From Ciceribacter ferrooxidans (GTDB lineage: Bacteria; Pseudomonadota; Alphaproteobacteria; Rhizobiales; Rhizobiaceae): 64,000 bases of DNA. The stretch covers positions 744,001 to 808,000 of the forward strand of contig NZ_SDVB01000238.1 in the NCBI RefSeq assembly GCF_004137355.1. Direction: 5' to 3'. The stretch's first letter is position 1. Each line of letters begins with the position of its first letter. This document shows, piece after piece, positions 19,701-28,503 of the stretch. Under the pieces are notes generated by a model. The model did not search any database. It had not been told where the DNA came from and was given only the letters and a program-made list of their open reading frames with translations. The position numbers and the translations under genes are program-made.

Positions 19701-21119
19701 TCAGGAATCGGTTTCGTACGCGGCCGGGCCTCCGTCCAGCAACCGCCGGAGGGTATGGAGACCGGCGAGCACGGCTTCCCGCTCGCGGCCTTCGCTGAAG
19801 CCCACGCGCACGTGGTGATAGACGCGGGAGGAGCGGCCGGCCTTGAACTCGTCCTCGTCGTCGATCAGGACGCCCTCGTTGAGCGCCGCCTGCTTGAAAG
19901 TCCCTGAAAGCCAAGGCTCCGGCAATTGCAGCCAGAAGAACGGAACGCACGGGTGAGAGCGGAACACGTGGCCGGCAAAGATATCGCGCACGTGCCGCTC
20001 GCGGATGCCGATCTCCTCCACGACGCGCGCGCGGATCTCGTCGGCCGCGCCCGAAAGCACGAGCTGTGCGCTGAGCTCGGCGAGGATGAAGGGCATTCCG
20101 CCGGATGTCATCTTCTGGGTGACGCGCAGGCGCTGCGAAAAATGATCGGGGGCCGCGACCCATGCGCCGCGAACACCGGCGGCGACCGCTTTCGACAGGC
20201 CTCCGACGAGAAAGGTTCGGTCGGGTGCAATTTCCGCAAGCAACGGAATGCGGTCCCGCACCAGCGCGCCATAGATGTAGTCCTCGATCAGGAAGACGTT
20301 GTACTTGCGCGCGATATCGGCGATCTGCCGCCGCCGCTCCTCGGGCAGGGCGCTCAGGGTCGGATTCTGTCCCGAGCTGATGATGAAGGCGAGCTTCGGG
20401 TGCTCGCGTGCGCAGACCCTTTCGAAGTCCTCGGGCAGGATTCCGTCCCGGTCGGAATCGACCAGGCAGACCTGGCGGCCGATCAGGGTCGCGCTGCGCG
20501 CCACCTGCGAATAGGTCAGATGTTCGCAGAGCAAACGGTCGCCGGGGTTGGTCACCGCCGCGATGATGGCGACGACGGCGGCATGAACACCGAGATGCGG
20601 CGTGATTGTCTCTGCGTCGGGTGCCCAGTCGCCGCTGGCCAGCCACCGGCGACCCGCCTCCAGCCAGTGCGGGGCGAGCGTCCGGGTGTAGCTCGCAAGC
20701 TCGCCCGGATAGTCGCGGGCGATATCCTGCATCAGCTGCGCGACAAAAGCCGCCTGTCCGACGTCGACGGCGGCCGTGGTGTCGAAGCGCAGTTTTCCGG
20801 CGGGGGCCGTCAACGGTCTCGTCCCGCCGAACCGGGCAACGACCGGATCTCCGGCCGGCGCGGGCGCTTCCCGCTGTGCCGCGAGCACGTAGGTGCCCCG
20901 TCCGACTTCACCGGACACGAGGCCGCGCTCGCGCAACAGGTTGTAGGCCCTGGAGATCGTCCCGATCGTGACGCCCATGTCGTAGGCGATATCCCGCTGC
21001 GGCGGCAGCTTCGCGCCGTCTGAGAGGCGACCGAGCTTGATGTCACGCTCGGTCGCGTCGGCGATGCGAACATAGAGGGGGCCTTCGGTCGAGGCGAGGT
21101 CTGGAAGCCAATTTGTCAT
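19701..21119 (-). CDS. MocR-type regulator (GntR HTH fused to aminotransferase domain)
   Basis: The 472-residue protein has an N-terminal GntR winged helix (about 10-75, LPPQRDIAYDMGVTIGTISR and YNLLRERGLVSGEVGRGTYV). A fold-type I aminotransferase domain follows (about 110-465); the PLP lysine lies in VGGLSKAVAAGVRGAW. MocR proteins sense PLP or amino-acid compounds and usually control an adjacent gene. The divergent neighbour is a DUF1127 gene. The promoter at 21130-21158 would start transcription only a few bases before the ATG, and no ribosome site is visible. Confidence 0.88.
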   Translation of the reverse strand: MTNWLPDLASTEGPLYVRIADATERDIKLGRLSDGAKLPPQRDIAYDMGVTIGTISRAYNLLRERGLVSGEVGRGTYVLAAQREAPAPAGDPVVARFGGTRPLTAPAGKLRFDTTAAVDVGQAAFVAQLMQDIARDYPGELASYTRTLAPHWLEAGRRWLASGDWAPDAETITPHLGVHAAVVAIIAAVTNPGDRLLCEHLTYSQVARSATLIGRQVCLVDSDRDGILPEDFERVCAREHPKLAFIISSGQNPTLSALPEERRRQIADIARKYNVFLIEDYIYGALVRDRIPLLAEIAPDRTFLVGGLSKAVAAGVRGAWVAAPDHFSQRLRVTQKMTSGGMPFILAELSAQLVLSGAADEIRARVVEEIGIRERHVRDIFAGHVFRSHPCVPFFWLQLPEPWLSGTFKQAALNEGVLIDDEDEFKAGRSSRVYHHVRVGFSEGREREAVLAGLHTLRRLLDGGPAAYETDS

Positions 21120-21129
21120 GGTGACATTT

Positions 21130-21158
21130 TTCTAGATTGTCATCATTTGACTGTCAAT
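21130..21158 (-). promoter_or_regulatory. putative promoter of the MocR gene
   Basis: On the minus strand ATTGAC (21158-21153), a 17-base spacer and CTAGAA (21135-21130) fit the rhizobial consensus at 5/6 and 4/6. The -35 overlaps the palindrome TTGACTGTCAA, which suggests autoregulation. Confidence 0.5.
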
Positions 21159-21188
21159 CCATACAAATTGTACCCCATCTTGATCAAG
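21147..21188. promoter_or_regulatory. three short palindromes between mocR-type gene and DUF1127 gene
   Basis: Within 42 bases lie TTGAC-T-GTCAA (21147-21157), TACAA-A-TTGTA (21162-21172) and CTTGATCAAG (21179-21188), all perfect inverted repeats. They occupy the short divergent spacer and are candidate operators for the MocR-type protein. Confidence 0.45.
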
Positions 21189-21205
21189 CCTCTTCGGAGA
21201 TGACA

Positions 21206-21460
21206 ATGACAATAGAAACGGTATGCCGGGACAGAAGAGAGCCGGACGACGCTGCGCCGCTGCGGCATCGCGTGATGGCGGCAGTCAGGGCTCTCGCGAA
21301 CGCGGTGGCCCGGCGCAGGCGTGTCCGCAGAACCCGGATCGATCTTGCCGGACTGACAGCCGACCAGTTGCGCGACATCGGGCTGACGCAGCGTCAGGCC
21401 GATGTCGAAGTCCGCCGCTCGCTGTTTCTCGCGATCGACAGGACGGTGTCTCCAAAGTGA
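21206..21460 (+). CDS. DUF1127 domain-containing small protein
   Basis: The 84-residue protein ends with the DUF1127 pattern: IDLAGLTADQLRDIGLTQRQ then DVEVRRSLF. The N-terminal part is Arg/Ala-rich. Short DUF1127 proteins of Rhizobiales have been linked to RNA-dependent control of metabolism and phosphate uptake. Here the protein is longer than the ~45-residue form. TTCGGAG lies seven bases before ATG 21206. It diverges from the MocR gene, its likely regulator. Confidence 0.82.
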   Translation: MTIETVCRDRREPDDAAPLRHRVMAAVRALANAVARRRRVRRTRIDLAGLTADQLRDIGLTQRQADVEVRRSLFLAIDRTVSPK

Positions 21461-21495
21461 ATTGCCGACGGGCGGCGGCCTGTCCTTGATCGGTC

Positions 21496-22068
21496 CTAGA
21501 ACTTGTAGCCGATCAGGACGCCGCCGCGGGTGAGCCCGTTGTTGGTGTCGCCGCAGAGGTTGGCGTGCGAGGAGTGCTCCAGCTGGGCAACGACCCGCCA
21601 ATGGGCGTCGAGGCTGATGCCGGCTGCGGCATATTCGTGAAACAGAAGCGCGCAGCCGAGCTTGGGGCCGTCCGTTCCGTCGTTCCTGAGGTCGCCGTTG
21701 TGCAGGGTGCCGCCGGCGCCGCCCTCGAGGAAAAACCCGTCGCCGAGATCGACGGTCCAGCTGAAGCCGGCGAACAGCTGGCTCGCTTCGCCGGCGGAGC
21801 TGATGGCGGCGCCTGCGTGGACGCGTGGCCGGATGAGTTTCTGAAGGCCATCGGACTCGTTGTGTCCCCACGGATCGAAGAAGACCATGGCCTCGACGAA
21901 GCCGCCCTTCTCGTCGTTGGTGTCCGTCTTGTCGGCGGCCATCAAGCCGCCAAGACGCACCTCGTCGAACAGGTGGTCTTGCGCAGCCGCTGACCCCGAC
22001 CAGGCAAGTGAAAGCATGACCACCGCCGTTCCGAGGCGCCGAATCTTGGCAGCAGTGGCAGTACCCAT
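21496..22068 (-). CDS. PagL-like outer membrane protein (acyloxyacyl hydrolase / lipid A 3-O-deacylase family)
   Basis: The 190-residue protein has a signal peptide (VMLSLAWSGSAAAQ, cut near AAA-QD) and a beta-barrel-like remainder ending in aromatic GYKF. Near the C-terminus AQLEHSSHANLCGDTNNGL resembles the PagL active site, with the catalytic His and the Ser two residues later. PagL enzymes remove the 3-linked acyl chain of lipid A at the outer membrane. The usual Asn after Ser is His here, so activity is not certain. AGGAGGAG precedes ATG. Confidence 0.72.
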   Translation of the reverse strand: MGTATAAKIRRLGTAVVMLSLAWSGSAAAQDHLFDEVRLGGLMAADKTDTNDEKGGFVEAMVFFDPWGHNESDGLQKLIRPRVHAGAAISSAGEASQLFAGFSWTVDLGDGFFLEGGAGGTLHNGDLRNDGTDGPKLGCALLFHEYAAAGISLDAHWRVVAQLEHSSHANLCGDTNNGLTRGGVLIGYKF

Positions 22069-22253
22069 TGATCGAGGCTCCTCCTGCAGGTCACCTCCGA
22101 AGCGAAGCTCGGGAAGGTTGCGCGGAGGATAGGCTGACGGCGTTTATTAGTGCAACAGGAAAAGCGTATACTCGCGGTGATGCTTCTGCGCTTGCCGGCT
22201 GAAGCCTGCTTTTCCACAGGCACACGTGTTTCAATTACGCCGTGGAGGCGGGA

Positions 22254-22637
22254 TCAGCAGTTCTTGTCGCCCTTGGACCACCGGTTCACGTCGCGCACGA
22301 TGCGTGCGCGGACCGGCTGATCCATCATCGGGCCGAACGCATCGAGACGTGCCGGGTTTCCTTCCGCCTGCACGACAAGGAGCGGACGGATGTCGCCGCT
22401 GTTCTTGCGAACCAGCAGAATTCGCGGCCGGCCGGAATAGGAATCGAGCTCGGGCGCCATGGCGTAGCCCTTGAAGTCGCCGTCGCCCGATTTGATCCAG
22501 CAGGTGTTGGCGCCGACCGCGACCCTCTCCATGATGTCGAGCGCGGAATGGCCGCGCGTCGGCCTCGGCGTGTCCGATTGGCAGGCGGTCAGCGCGAGTG
22601 CGCCGGAAAGGCTGAGCACGGCGAGGGCAGGACGCAT
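22254..22637 (-). CDS. hypothetical lipoprotein
   Basis: The 127-residue product has a lipoprotein signal peptide (MRPALAVLSLSGALALTACQ) with lipobox LTAC. The residue after Cys is Gln, so outer membrane sorting is likely. The mature part contains NTCWIKSGDGDFKGYAM, PRILLVRKN and a C-terminal Cys, so two cysteines remain for a disulfide. No family was recognised. It lies 47 bases downstream of purQ on the same strand and may be read through from it. Confidence 0.75.
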   Translation of the reverse strand: MRPALAVLSLSGALALTACQSDTPRPTRGHSALDIMERVAVGANTCWIKSGDGDFKGYAMAPELDSYSGRPRILLVRKNSGDIRPLLVVQAEGNPARLDAFGPMMDQPVRARIVRDVNRWSKGDKNC

Positions 22638-22684
22638 GAGCGGGGTTCCGGGTTCGTGGCGCGGATGATCGTCGACAGGCGGTG

Positions 22685-23359
22685 TCAGGCTGCGATGACG
22701 TCGAGAGCCGAGGCGAAGAGGCCGCGGCCGTCGCTGCCGCCGTGAGCAGCCTCGATCAGGTTTTCCGGATGCGGCATCATGCCAAGGACATTGCCCCGGG
22801 CGTTGATCACGCCGGCGATGTCGTGAATCGAGCCGTTCGGGTTGGTGCCCTCGGCGTAACGGAAAACGACCTGGCCGTTGTCCTCAAGGCGCTTCAGCGT
22901 CTTGTCATCGGCGAAATAGTTGCCGTCGTGGTGGGCGACGGGGCAACGGAGAATCTGGCCCTTCGAATAGGCGCGGGTGAAATCCGTCTCGGCGTTGACG
23001 ACCTCAAGCTTGATTTCCTTGCAGACAAATTTCAGCGAAGCGTTGCGCATGAGCGCGCCCGGCAGCATGCCCGCCTCGACGAGAATCTGGAAGCCGTTGC
23101 AGACACCGAGCACCTTGGTCCCGCGTTCTGCCGCCGCCTTGACCGCTTGCATCACCGGCATCCGAGCGGCGATCGCGCCGCAGCGCAGATAGTCGCCATA
23201 GGAGAAACCGCCCGGAATGACGATCAGGTCGACGCTTTCCGGAATCTCCGTCTCGGTCTGCCAGACGGTGAGCGGGGCCTTGCCGGAAATCTTGGTGAGC
23301 GCCGCGATCATGTCGCGGTCGCGGTTGAGGCCGGGAAGTTGGAGGACGGCTGATTTCAT
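22685..23359 (-). CDS. purQ: phosphoribosylformylglycinamidine synthase subunit PurQ
   Basis: The glutaminase subunit that feeds ammonia to PurL. The 224-residue class I amidotransferase has the oxyanion region [15 protein letters not shown], the nucleophile in [11 protein letters not shown], and the His-Glu pair in [13 protein letters not shown]. Its ATG overlaps the stop of the upstream coiled-coil gene by ATGA, so translation is coupled. It is the last purine gene of the purC-purS-orf-purQ cluster. Confidence 0.97.
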   Translation of the reverse strand: MKSAVLQLPGLNRDRDMIAALTKISGKAPLTVWQTETEIPESVDLIVIPGGFSYGDYLRCGAIAARMPVMQAVKAAAERGTKVLGVCNGFQILVEAGMLPGALMRNASLKFVCKEIKLEVVNAETDFTRAYSKGQILRCPVAHHDGNYFADDKTLKRLEDNGQVVFRYAEGTNPNGSIHDIAGVINARGNVLGMMPHPENLIEAAHGGSDGRGLFASALDVIAA

Positions 23360-23613
23360 GGCTGATGTTCGAACCTTGCTTGGGCTTCCTGAAGCTCACG
23401 CAGCTCCAGACGGTTTTCGATGCGGTCGAGGCGGTTTTCGACGTGGCCGATTGTCACTCGCAGATTATTGATGTCGCCCTGCAACACGTGCAGTTGGGAT
23501 CTCAATGTCTGATTGTCCGCGCGCAACTCTCCGATGGCAATGTCGACCTTGTCAAATCGCTGATTGAGCTTCTTCAGCAACTCAAACATCAGTTCGCTGG
23601 TCACCTCGGCCAC
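23356..23613 (-). CDS. small coiled-coil protein between purS and purQ
   Basis: An 85-residue protein starts at GTG 23613, which has AAGGAG six bases before it; an upstream TTG (23628) lacks proper spacing. After [20 protein letters not shown] the sequence is heptad-patterned to the end: [40 protein letters not shown]. This predicts one long parallel coiled coil with no cysteine or enzyme motif. It follows purS by 18 bases and overlaps purQ by four. Its place suggests a link with the FGAM synthase complex, but none is known to me. Confidence 0.75.
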   Translation of the reverse strand: MAEVTSELMFELLKKLNQRFDKVDIAIGELRADNQTLRSQLHVLQGDINNLRVTIGHVENRLDRIENRLELRELQEAQARFEHQP

Positions 23614-23631
23614 GGCCGGCTCCTTCAACCC

Positions 23632-23874
23632 TCAGGCGATGGAGATAGTATAGTTCTCGATGACCGTGTTTGCGAGGAGTTTCTCGCACATGGCCTTGAG
23701 GTCGGCTTCCGCCTTGGCCTTGTCGGCGCCTTCGAGTTCGAGATCGAAGACCTTGCCTTGGCGGACATGGTCGACGCCTTCGAAACCGAGCGCAGAGAGG
23801 GCGCCTTCGATCGCCTTGCCCTGCGGGTCCAGAACGCCGTTCTTCAGAGTTACGGTCACGCGTGCCTTGATCAC
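23632..23874 (-). CDS. purS: phosphoribosylformylglycinamidine synthase subunit PurS
   Basis: The 80-residue third subunit of FGAM synthase, which bridges PurL and PurQ and helps channel ammonia. It shows KARVTVTLKNGVLDPQGKAI at the N-terminus, then VDHVRQGKVFDLELEG and the C-terminal EKLLANTVIENYTI. The start is GTG with AGGAGAAG eight bases upstream. It lies 18 bases after purC. Its presence fits the small-type PurL at 17.4 kb. Confidence 0.95.
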   Translation of the reverse strand: MIKARVTVTLKNGVLDPQGKAIEGALSALGFEGVDHVRQGKVFDLELEGADKAKAEADLKAMCEKLLANTVIENYTISIA

Positions 23875-23892
23875 TAGAGGCTTCTCCTGTCC

Positions 23893-24657
23893 TTACTTGA
23901 CCAGAACCGGCCCGGTGCCGCGCAGCGGTTCATTCAAATTGATGATGCCGAGGCGGCGGGCGACTTCCTGATAGGCTTCGAGCAACCCGCCGAGATCCTG
24001 ACGGAACCGGTCCTTGTCCATCTTTTCCTTGGTTTCGATATCCCAAAGGCGGCACGAATCGGGGGAGATCTCGTCGGCCAGAATGATGCGCATCATGTCG
24101 CCCTCGTAAAGGCGGCCGCATTCGATCTTGAAGTCGATCAGCTGAATCCCGACGCCGAGGAAAAGGCCGCTCAGGAAGTCGTTGACGCGGATGGCGAGCG
24201 CCATGATGTCGTCGAGTTCGGCGGGATTGGCCCAGCCGAAGGCGGTGATGTGCTCCTCCGAGACCATGGGGTCGTCGAGCGCATCGGACTTATAGTAGAA
24301 TTCGATGATCGAGCGCGGCAAAACCACGCCTTCCTCGATGCCGAGGCGGCGGGCGAGCGAGCCGGCGGCGACGTTGCGCACGACGATCTGGAGCGGAATC
24401 ATTTCCACTTCCTTTATCAACTGCTCGCGCATGTTGATCCGGCGGATGAAATGGGTCGGAATGCCGATCTTGTTCAGATGCGTGAAGACGTATTCGGAGA
24501 TGCGGTTGTTGAGCACCCCCTTGCCGTCGATGACGTCGTGCTTCTTCTTGTTGAAGGCGGTGGCGTCGTCCTTGAAGTGTTGAATCAGCGTGCCCGGCTC
24601 AGGTCCTTCATATAGGATCTTGGCCTTGCCCTCGTAAACACGGCGGCGACGGTTCAT
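23893..24657 (-). CDS. purC: phosphoribosylaminoimidazole-succinocarboxamide synthase
   Basis: SAICAR synthetase, joining CAIR and aspartate with ATP in purine synthesis. The 254-residue protein begins [20 protein letters not shown]. It carries [33 protein letters not shown], the signature [10 protein letters not shown] and [14 protein letters not shown]. It is the first gene of the purC-purS-orf-purQ cluster, with a promoter candidate at 24718-24746. Confidence 0.97.
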   Translation of the reverse strand: MNRRRRVYEGKAKILYEGPEPGTLIQHFKDDATAFNKKKHDVIDGKGVLNNRISEYVFTHLNKIGIPTHFIRRINMREQLIKEVEMIPLQIVVRNVAAGSLARRLGIEEGVVLPRSIIEFYYKSDALDDPMVSEEHITAFGWANPAELDDIMALAIRVNDFLSGLFLGVGIQLIDFKIECGRLYEGDMMRIILADEISPDSCRLWDIETKEKMDKDRFRQDLGGLLEAYQEVARRLGIINLNEPLRGTGPVLVK

Positions 24658-24717
24658 GGCTGGTTGTCTCTGCTGTTGGCGTCACATCGCGGACGCGTGG
24701 ATCGATATGCTGCGGTC

Positions 24718-24746
24718 CCATAGCGGAAAACAACGGTTTTCACAAT
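24718..24746 (-). promoter_or_regulatory. putative promoter of purC operon
   Basis: On the minus strand ATTGTG (24746-24741), a 17-base spacer and CTATGG (24723-24718) partly match the rhizobial consensus, about 60 bases before the purC ATG. Confidence 0.35.
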
Positions 24747-24889
24747 GCGGGTGTTGTCCGTTTCGATCAAATCCTCAGATCCCGGACGGACGGCCCTGTG
24801 TCCGCCTAACTTCGCATTGGACTTTGACGGGGGTTTTGATTAATGGGGGGCAGAAACCCTTTGATGGCGCTAGTTTTTGGGAGACGCAG

Positions 24890-25201
24890 ATGAGCGGCAT
24901 GAGCGATCGCGAAAAGGCATTTGAAAACAAGTTCGCGCATGATCAGGAACTGAAGTTCCGGGCCGAAGCGCGGCGCAACAAGCTGCTCGGTTTCTGGGCG
25001 GCCGCGCTGATGGGCAGAGATCCGGAGGCCTATGCCAAGGAAGTGGTCGCCTCGGACTTCGAGGAAGCGGGCCATGAAGACGTTTTCCGCAAGGTTCGCG
25101 ACGATCTCGCCGCCGCCGGCGTTTCGGTCGACGAGGAGGAGCTGCGCGTCAAGATGAGCGACTTCCTCGCGCAGGCCGTCGATCAGATCCAGAGCGAATA
25201 A
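24890..25201 (+). CDS. DUF1476 family protein (F1-ATPase inhibitor zeta-subunit type)
   Basis: The 103-residue soluble, charged, helical protein begins MSGMSDREKAFENKFAHDQE. The next segment, KFRAEARRNKLLGFWAAALMG, is the DUF1476 hallmark. In Paracoccus denitrificans the homologous zeta protein binds the F1 sector and blocks ATP hydrolysis; in other alphaproteobacteria the inhibition is weaker. GGGAGACGCAG precedes ATG 24890. It diverges from purC and converges on the GGDEF/EAL gene. Confidence 0.88.
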   Translation: MSGMSDREKAFENKFAHDQELKFRAEARRNKLLGFWAAALMGRDPEAYAKEVVASDFEEAGHEDVFRKVRDDLAAAGVSVDEEELRVKMSDFLAQAVDQIQSE

Positions 25202-25212
25202 TACTCCCCGCG

Positions 25213-25235
25213 GGCGCGGTCCTTGCGACCGCGCC
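25213..25235. terminator. GC-rich hairpin between convergent genes
   Basis: A perfect 9-bp stem GGCGCGGTC/GACCGCGCC has a 5-base loop and lies between two convergent stops. No T-run follows on either strand, so it may end transcripts with help or only protect 3' ends. Confidence 0.4.
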
Positions 25236-25238
25236 GCC

Positions 25239-27755
25239 TCACAGCGCGCGCCAGCCCTGTGCGCGCAGGAAGGCGAACGTGTCTTCCATCGCCATCGGTT
25301 TTGCCAGGCCGTAGCCCTGCAGCACGTCGCAACCGAGTTTGGCGAGCACGCGGACCTGCTCCCGTGTTTCCACCCCTTCCGCGACGATCTTCACGTTCAG
25401 TGAACGCCCTATATCGATGATCGAGCCGACCAGACGGCGCTGCTCGGGCGATCGAGCCACGCCGCGCACGAGCTCGCGATCGATCTTCAGGGAGTCCGGG
25501 CCGATGCGCAGAAGGCTCACGATCGATGCGTGGCCGGTGCCGAAATCGTCGATCTCGATGCCGATTCCGAGCTTGCGGATGTGGGCGAGATTGGCGCGTG
25601 CCTGTTCGTCGGATTCGTCGAGGAAGATCGATTCCAGAAGTTCGAACGAGATGGTGCCGGGCTCGAAGGAGAGGGCGGCGAGCTTTTGAGTGAGATGCGG
25701 ATCGTGGAGGCGACGGGTCGAGACGTTGACCGACACCTTGGGAACGCGAAGTCCTTCGGCTCGCCAGCGTGCGGCATCCGCGACGGCCTTTTGCAGCAGT
25801 AGCCCGTCGATCTGCGCGACGACGCCGATCTCTTCGGCAACCGCGAGGAATTCGGCCGGCGCCAGCAGGCCGCGCTCGGGATGTCTCCAGCGGGCGAGAG
25901 CCTCGGCTCCGACCACGTCGAGGCTGCGGGCGCAGAACTGGAACTGGTAGTGCGGGACGAATTCGTCGTTTTCAAGCGCGCGCAGCAGATCGTCGGCGAG
26001 GCGATGCGCCGTCACCATCTGGTGGCGACGGTCGCGGCAGAAGAATTCGTAGCGGTTACGCCCGGCATTCTTGGCATGATAGAGGGCGATATCCGCGTTG
26101 AGCAGCAGCTGACGTGCGTCGATGCTGCCGCCGCGCTCGAGTGCGATCCCGATGCTCGCTCCTGCGCGGCATTCGTGCCCCTCGAAGACGATCGGCCGCC
26201 GCAATTCCGCGATCAACCGCTCAGCCATGACTGCGAGGACGTTCTCGTCGCCGTCATAGGCAACCAGGAAGACGAATTCGTCACCGCCGATACGGGCAAC
26301 GAAATCACCATCATCGCGCATGGCGTCGCGCAATACGCGTGCGGCGTGGCGCAGCAGCTGGTCGCCGGCATTGTGGCCGAGCGTGTCGTTCACCTGCTTG
26401 AACCTGTCGAGGTCTATGTGCAGGGCCGCGAGCCCCTTGCCGCGCTTGTCGCAGTCGGCGACGATCTGGTCCAGCATCTGGTCGAGGTAACGGCGGTTCG
26501 GAAGGTCGGTCAGATAGTCGTGAAGGGCGATATGCTCGATGCGCGCCTTGGCCGCTTCGAGCTCCGCGTTGCGCGCTTCGGCGAGTGTTTTCGCCCTTTC
26601 GAGTTCCCTGTGCAGGAGAACGTCACCGGTGACGTCCCAGTTGGCGCCGATCATCTTTCGATGACCGTCTGAATCGATGAAGGGCAGGGTGCGCGAGCGA
26701 ATGTAGTGCGTCGAACCATCCCGGAGGATCACACGATACTCATCCGAGAACGGCAGCAGGTTGGCGACGTGGCGGTCGACTTCGCCGAACACGTGCTCGC
26801 GATCGTCCGGATGCAGCATGCTCTCCCAGAGCCCGCCGATCTTGACTTCCTCTTTCCTGTCGATGCCGTAGAGGGCGAACATCCCGTCGTCCCAGTCCGA
26901 GGTTCCGAGATCGAAATCGGCCTCGAACACGCCCACGCGGGAAACGTCGAGGGCGACCTTGAGCCGCCGCGAGAGGTGGGTGAGCCGCTCCTCGGTCTGC
27001 TTGCGCGTCGTGATGTCGGTATCGGTTCCGATGATTCGCAGGGGACGACCGTCGGCGTCGCGCTCGACACAGGAGCCTCGGCATTCGATCCACAGATAGT
27101 GGCCGTCCGTGTGCCTTTCGCGGTAGTCGAAGGTCATAAAGTCGGGGTCACCGGCAGTCTGCCGTTCGACACAATGGGCGACCCTTTCGCGGTCCTCAGG
27201 ATGAATGCGCTGGAGCCAGGCATCCGTCTCGGACGGAATGGGTTCGTCTGGGCCGATGCCGCGCATCTGCCGCCAGATGTCCGAGCAGTACCATTGGTCG
27301 AGGTCGGCGCGGTATTCCCACACTCCAGAGGAAGAGCCCACGAGCGCGCTGTGCCAGCGGTCCTCCGACGCCTCGCAAGCCGCCAGCCGGTTCTTCAGGG
27401 AGCTGATGTCCGCAAGGGTGACGACAAAGAGGTCACTCTCCTGCGGGCATGGTGCAACCGACCCGATGAGCCAGGCTTTGCCGTCGTCGATGCCGAGTTC
27501 GAGGCCGTGCTGTGCGCCGCCGCCTGCGGATGCAGAGAGGAGGGCAGAGGCGAACTGCGCCCGGCAAGCCGGGGTGAAGAGGTCGCAGAGGCGATCGGCG
27601 CCTTTCAACAGCGCATGCGCGGCCGCATTCGCCGCCTTCACCGCGGTTCTGACATCGATGACAAGTGCCGGTGACGGAACGGCGCCAAGCAGGTCAGCCC
27701 CCTTTTCCAGGCGCCACTCGTCGTTCTTTCGGCAGCTACCTTCGGCCTGTGGCAA
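25239..27755 (-). CDS. PAS-GGDEF-EAL cyclic di-GMP signalling protein
   Basis: The 838-residue soluble protein has three PAS-like modules (about 20-120, 130-255 and 260-385), the last two with PAC motifs such as LRIIGTDTDITTRKQ and KMIGANWDVTGD. The GGDEF domain (about 415-575) keeps ARIGGDEFVF. The EAL domain (about 585-835) keeps GAEALARWRHPERG, EIDDFGTGHASI and EGVETREQ. Both synthesis and hydrolysis of cyclic di-GMP look possible. The product-inhibition RxxD before GGDEF is not conserved. The start is a TTG with poor spacing, so the N-terminus is uncertain. There is no membrane segment. Confidence 0.9.
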   Translation of the reverse strand: MPQAEGSCRKNDEWRLEKGADLLGAVPSPALVIDVRTAVKAANAAAHALLKGADRLCDLFTPACRAQFASALLSASAGGGAQHGLELGIDDGKAWLIGSVAPCPQESDLFVVTLADISSLKNRLAACEASEDRWHSALVGSSSGVWEYRADLDQWYCSDIWRQMRGIGPDEPIPSETDAWLQRIHPEDRERVAHCVERQTAGDPDFMTFDYRERHTDGHYLWIECRGSCVERDADGRPLRIIGTDTDITTRKQTEERLTHLSRRLKVALDVSRVGVFEADFDLGTSDWDDGMFALYGIDRKEEVKIGGLWESMLHPDDREHVFGEVDRHVANLLPFSDEYRVILRDGSTHYIRSRTLPFIDSDGHRKMIGANWDVTGDVLLHRELERAKTLAEARNAELEAAKARIEHIALHDYLTDLPNRRYLDQMLDQIVADCDKRGKGLAALHIDLDRFKQVNDTLGHNAGDQLLRHAARVLRDAMRDDGDFVARIGGDEFVFLVAYDGDENVLAVMAERLIAELRRPIVFEGHECRAGASIGIALERGGSIDARQLLLNADIALYHAKNAGRNRYEFFCRDRRHQMVTAHRLADDLLRALENDEFVPHYQFQFCARSLDVVGAEALARWRHPERGLLAPAEFLAVAEEIGVVAQIDGLLLQKAVADAARWRAEGLRVPKVSVNVSTRRLHDPHLTQKLAALSFEPGTISFELLESIFLDESDEQARANLAHIRKLGIGIEIDDFGTGHASIVSLLRIGPDSLKIDRELVRGVARSPEQRRLVGSIIDIGRSLNVKIVAEGVETREQVRVLAKLGCDVLQGYGLAKPMAMEDTFAFLRAQGWRAL

Positions 27756-27868
27756 TTCCAGCGCTCGCGTTTACATGGACATTTCGGTCGAAACGCTAGT
27801 AGCGCCGGATTAAGATCGAATTAAGCCGATATATGTCGGCTTGTTCCGTACCGGGACGCCGTCCCTCG

Positions 27869-28417
27869 TCAAAGCCTGGCCAGAAACTGCGCGAAGACCA
27901 TCGTGCCTTCCGGCCATGGGCCGTGGCCGGACTCGGCGTTGATGTGCCCGCACTCTCCGGCATCAAGAAGCAGCGAGCCCCAGGCGTTCGCGATATCCTC
28001 GGTCTGCTCGAACGCGCCGAAGGGATCATTCCGGCTTGCCACGGTGATTGACGGAAACGGCAGGGGATCGCGTGGGTAAGGTCCGAAGGTCATCAGGTGT
28101 TTCGGCCTGATCTGCGGATTCGCGACGTCCGGCGGCGCGACAAAGAAGGCGCCTGCAATTCTTCCGGTGAAGCGGGGCACTGCGTGGATGGCGGTCGCCA
28201 CACCCAGTGAATGCGCGACGAGTACCACGGGTCGCGTCGAGGCATTCACCTCCTCAACCACCCGGTCGACCCAATCCTCCTTGACGGGCTTTGACCATTC
28301 CGCCTGCTCCACACGGCGGGCCGTCGAGAGCTTCGCCTGCCAGCGGCTCTGCCAGTGATCGGGCCCGGAATTGGTGTAACCGGGAATAATGAGGATATCG
28401 ACGTCGGACGCTTTCAT
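27869..28417 (-). CDS. RBBP9/YdeN family alpha/beta hydrolase
   Basis: The 182-residue serine hydrolase begins at MKASDVDILIIPGYTNSGPD (ATG 28417). The nucleophile elbow is VLVAHSLGVATA, the acid is likely the Asp in SRNDPFGAFEQ, and the His lies in GECGHINAESGHGPWPEG. This length and the PGYTNSGPDHWQ start are typical of the RBBP9/YdeN family, whose natural substrates are poorly known. It lies 86 bases after the ferric-reductase-like gene on the same strand. Confidence 0.88.
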   Translation of the reverse strand: MKASDVDILIIPGYTNSGPDHWQSRWQAKLSTARRVEQAEWSKPVKEDWVDRVVEEVNASTRPVVLVAHSLGVATAIHAVPRFTGRIAGAFFVAPPDVANPQIRPKHLMTFGPYPRDPLPFPSITVASRNDPFGAFEQTEDIANAWGSLLLDAGECGHINAESGHGPWPEGTMVFAQFLARL

Positions 28418-28503
28418 GCCGCTTATCTGCGTTCGCGAAGGCGCCGCGTCAAGACGAGCGCGGCGGCCGCAGGCAGAAAATGGCCTCTTCTGCCGAGCTA
28501 ACG

